Assembly: GCF_010669305.1 (NCBI RefSeq)
Contig: NZ_CP048649.1
Coordinates: 2,108,001 to 2,172,000 of the forward strand
Length of the DNA: 64,000 nucleotides
From: Aminipila butyrica
GTDB taxonomy: Bacteria > Bacillota > Clostridia > Peptostreptococcales > Anaerovoracaceae
Direction: 5' to 3'
The notes beneath the pieces were generated by a model that worked only from the letters and a program-made list of their open reading frames with translations, had not been told where the DNA came from and made no database searches. A program made the translations under genes and the position numbers. Every line of letters begins with the position of its first letter. Position 1 is the stretch's first letter. This document shows, in pieces, positions 61,917-64,000 of this stretch.

Positions 61917-62918
61917 ATGAATATGGTCTTTGATGCGGTATATTATGAGCCAGATGTGCTTAATTATAAGCTGGGGCAAATGTTGCAGCACAAATACGCA
62001 GCCCTTCCATGGAAGCCAATCGAAACGCACAACCGCATAGTGGAAATGACCACCGCAGCTAACCGGGACTTCCCCAAGCTAAAAAAGCACTTGATTATCG
62101 GCACCAGAAAGACACACCGATATGTACCAAATCAGAAGGTTTCTGACTGGCTGGTACCCTATACCTCCTCTGGTTGCAGTGCGATGTGCCTGTACTGCTA
62201 TCTGGTATGCAACTACAATAAATGCGCCTATCTTCGTCTCTTTGTTAACCGGGAGCAAATGCTGGACAAGCTGCTAAAAAAAGATGCCGCAGCTCCCGTA
62301 CCGCAAACCTTTGAGATTGGCAGCAACAGTGATTTGGTGCTGGAAAACACCATAACCGATAATTTACTCTATACCATTGAACGTTTTGCCCAAGAAGGCC
62401 GAGGCAGTCTGACGTTTCCAACAAAATTTGATATGGTAACGCCGCTGCTCAGCCTGGATCACCGGGAGAAGATTATATTTCGCATGAGCATGAACCCTCA
62501 GGAAATAATAACTCGCATAGAATTGGGCACGTCCCCTTTATCTGCAAGAATTCGTGCCTTAAACGACATGGCGGAGGCGGGCTATCCGGTAGGATTATTA
62601 ATTGCTCCCGTAATTCTTCTGCCCAACTGGAAGCAGTTATACGGTGAACTGATCGATCGTCTGGCAGAGGAACTGAGCGATAAGGTTCGGAAAAATGGCT
62701 TTATAGAAATTATATTAATGACTTATAGTTTCGTACAAAATGCCATTAACACAGAGGCCTTCCCAAATGCCGTTCAGCTTTTTGACCGAGAAACCATGAC
62801 CGGACGCGGACGGGGCAAATACTCCTATCGAAATCCTATTCGTGCAGAGGCAGAGGCCTTTTTACGAGAAAAGCTTTCCCAGCGCTTAGGCAGTATGCCA
62901 ATACTGTATATTTCCTAA
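61917..62918 (+). CDS. splB: Spore photoproduct lyase family radical SAM protein
   Basis: 333 residues. Radical-SAM cysteines are in SSGCSAMCLYCYL (Cys87, Cys91, Cys94; CxxxCxxC), followed by VCNYNKCAYLRLFVN with two extra cysteines (98, 103). SplB repairs the thymine dimer formed by UV in spore DNA. The hydrogen-donor Cys141 of B. subtilis is aligned by eye with Ser136 in FEIGSNSDLVLEN, so the canonical radical relay residue is missing. AGGAGGTGATCCC precedes the ATG. Single gene. Confidence 0.88.
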   Translation: MNMVFDAVYYEPDVLNYKLGQMLQHKYAALPWKPIETHNRIVEMTTAANRDFPKLKKHLIIGTRKTHRYVPNQKVSDWLVPYTSSGCSAMCLYCYLVCNYNKCAYLRLFVNREQMLDKLLKKDAAAPVPQTFEIGSNSDLVLENTITDNLLYTIERFAQEGRGSLTFPTKFDMVTPLLSLDHREKIIFRMSMNPQEIITRIELGTSPLSARIRALNDMAEAGYPVGLLIAPVILLPNWKQLYGELIDRLAEELSDKVRKNGFIEIILMTYSFVQNAINTEAFPNAVQLFDRETMTGRGRGKYSYRNPIRAEAEAFLREKLSQRLGSMPILYIS

Positions 62919-62952
62919 GACTTTTCATAGGCAGTCATGTCAAAGAAAAAAC

Positions 62953-64000
62953 TTAACCTATAGCGGTTTTCTTCCGTTCATCTTTATAGAAGACGGCAAT
63001 CACCAGCCCCACCAGAGTTCCTGCCAGCATCGGGATGACCCAGCCCATGCCTAATGTAAAGAACGGAACATGAGCTTCATAGAAGGCAAGGATTTGACTT
63101 ACTGGAGCCGAGTTCCGAAGTCCTTCCGGCATGGCATTCAGTCCATCCGCCAGACTTACCAGCATGGTGAATATGGTTGCAGAAAGGTAAACGCATCTGC
63201 GTCCCTTAAAAAGATGTGAACCTAACGTCAAAATAATCAACGCAATAGCAAGGGGATAGATAAACATCAGCACTGGAATCGAAAGCGTGATGAGCTGTGT
63301 CAATCCAATATTGGAAACAATACAAGAAAATGCGGTAAATAATATGACGTATGATTTGTAGCTAAGGGAGCGGGGAAATATCTGCCGGAAAGTTTCGGAA
63401 CAGGCGACAATTAACCCGATTGCCGTCTTTAGACAAGCCAGGGTGACGATAATAGCCAAGAGGACACTCCCTAAATCTCCAAAGAAATGATTGGCAATCT
63501 TGGCAAGAGCAATCCCCCCATTTTCTGCAGGTTCCATAATGCGAAGGCTGGTCGCTCCCATAATTGCCAAAAATGTATAGATTGAACTCATTAAAATGAC
63601 GGTAACAATTCCGGCTTTCACGGTTCCGTAGGCAATATCCCTCGGTTCCTCTATGCCCTGCTCTTTAATATTTTGAACTATAATAATTCCGAAAGCCAGC
63701 GCAGCAAGAGCATCCATCGTATTATACCCTTCCGTAAACCCTTTAAAGAAGGCCGCATGGAGGTAGGCTTCCTGCACGGGTGCCTGTGCGTAATCTCCCA
63801 TGGGAGAAACAAAACTAGCGATAACTAAAATGCTGAGAAAAACTAAAAAAAGAGGATTTAGTACTTTTCCTACCCAGGTTAATATTTTACTAGGCCTCAT
63901 GGCAAAGAAAAGGGCTGCACCGAAGAAACAAATCGTAAAGATTGCCAAGACTACTGTCTTATATTGCTCCGGAATGTAAGAGGAGACCCCAATCTCAAAG
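62953..64000 (-). CDS. brnQ: Branched-chain amino acid:cation symporter BrnQ/LivCS, 5' end cut by window edge
   Basis: The reading frame continues open to the window edge (residues FEIGVSSYIPEQYK are read above the first internal start), so about 348 of the usual 430-450 residues are present. Nine or so membrane helices are visible; ITLACLKTAIGLIVACSETF and SNIGLTQLITLSIPVLMFIYP are typical LivCS segments. Imports Leu, Ile or Val with Na+ or H+. Confidence 0.9.
   Translation of the reverse strand, partial: FEIGVSSYIPEQYKTVVLAIFTICFFGAALFFAMRPSKILTWVGKVLNPLFLVFLSILVIASFVSPMGDYAQAPVQEAYLHAAFFKGFTEGYNTMDALAALAFGIIIVQNIKEQGIEEPRDIAYGTVKAGIVTVILMSSIYTFLAIMGATSLRIMEPAENGGIALAKIANHFFGDLGSVLLAIIVTLACLKTAIGLIVACSETFRQIFPRSLSYKSYVILFTAFSCIVSNIGLTQLITLSIPVLMFIYPLAIALIILTLGSHLFKGRRCVYLSATIFTMLVSLADGLNAMPEGLRNSAPVSQILAFYEAHVPFFTLGMGWVIPMLAGTLVGLVIAVFYKDERKKTAIG

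Overview
The window reads as chromosomal DNA of an endospore-forming anaerobic Firmicute of class Clostridia. Evidence: a spoVAF-type gene, a spore photoproduct lyase, strong AGGAGG ribosome sites, hemerythrin and DUF1858 proteins, and long operons. Genus cannot be fixed from sequence alone. I see no tRNA, rRNA, CRISPR array, insertion sequence or prophage, and the only possible gene remnant is a 23-codon frame near 53.9 kb.

Layout. 0-4 kb: a partial 1-Cys peroxiredoxin, spoVAF, an isochorismatase-fold hydrolase and a divergent WYL regulator. 3.9-9.6 kb (minus): a pyrimidine operon pyrB-I-C-F-K-D behind a leader that encodes a 55-residue peptide whose stop codon lies in an intrinsic terminator, the layout of pyrBI-type attenuation. 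9.7-21.7 kb (minus): a corrinoid (vitamin B12) acquisition island of three consecutive units, each with its own promoter, cobalamin riboswitch and terminator. Unit 3 encodes a 92-aa orphan, a TIM-barrel protein resembling the cobamide-remodelling enzyme CbiR, a DUF2284 Cys-rich protein and a homing-endonuclease-repeat protein without a nuclease. Unit 2 encodes an SLH-anchored alpha/alpha-toroid protein, a DUF4430 protein (together a split version of the two domains of animal transcobalamin/intrinsic factor), EcfT, and a fused EcfA-EcfA-S transporter. Unit 1 encodes one LysA-like protein lacking the PLP-binding lysine. I consider this island the main discovery candidate.

21.7-25.3 kb: a YtrA-type GntR regulator and ABC transporter with a textbook AGTGTA-N13-TACACT operator. 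25-37.7 kb: metabolic and envelope genes (Orn/Lys/Arg decarboxylase family, pepT, flavoprotein, a MocR regulator lacking its PLP lysine, YjfB-like protein, msrAB, an ABC exporter, DUF4153). 37.8-40.2 kb: a DUF1858/unknown/hemerythrin operon facing a Cys/His-rich protein gene. 40.2-48.0 kb (minus): a copper-handling operon (HMA-SafE-cupredoxin fusion, 33-aa microprotein, DUF2318, CopA, lipoprotein, CopZ, two-component system). 48.2-53.2 kb: a MacB-like ABC transporter with its own two-component system. 53.4-64 kb: small accessory genes (zinc ribbon, VOC, GNAT, CPBP protease), a YdjI-type SPFH/zinc-ribbon cluster, splB and a partial BrnQ.

Functional assignments come from motif reading by eye; no database search was run. 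Starts were moved from the longest frame where the ribosome-binding site clearly indicated another codon.
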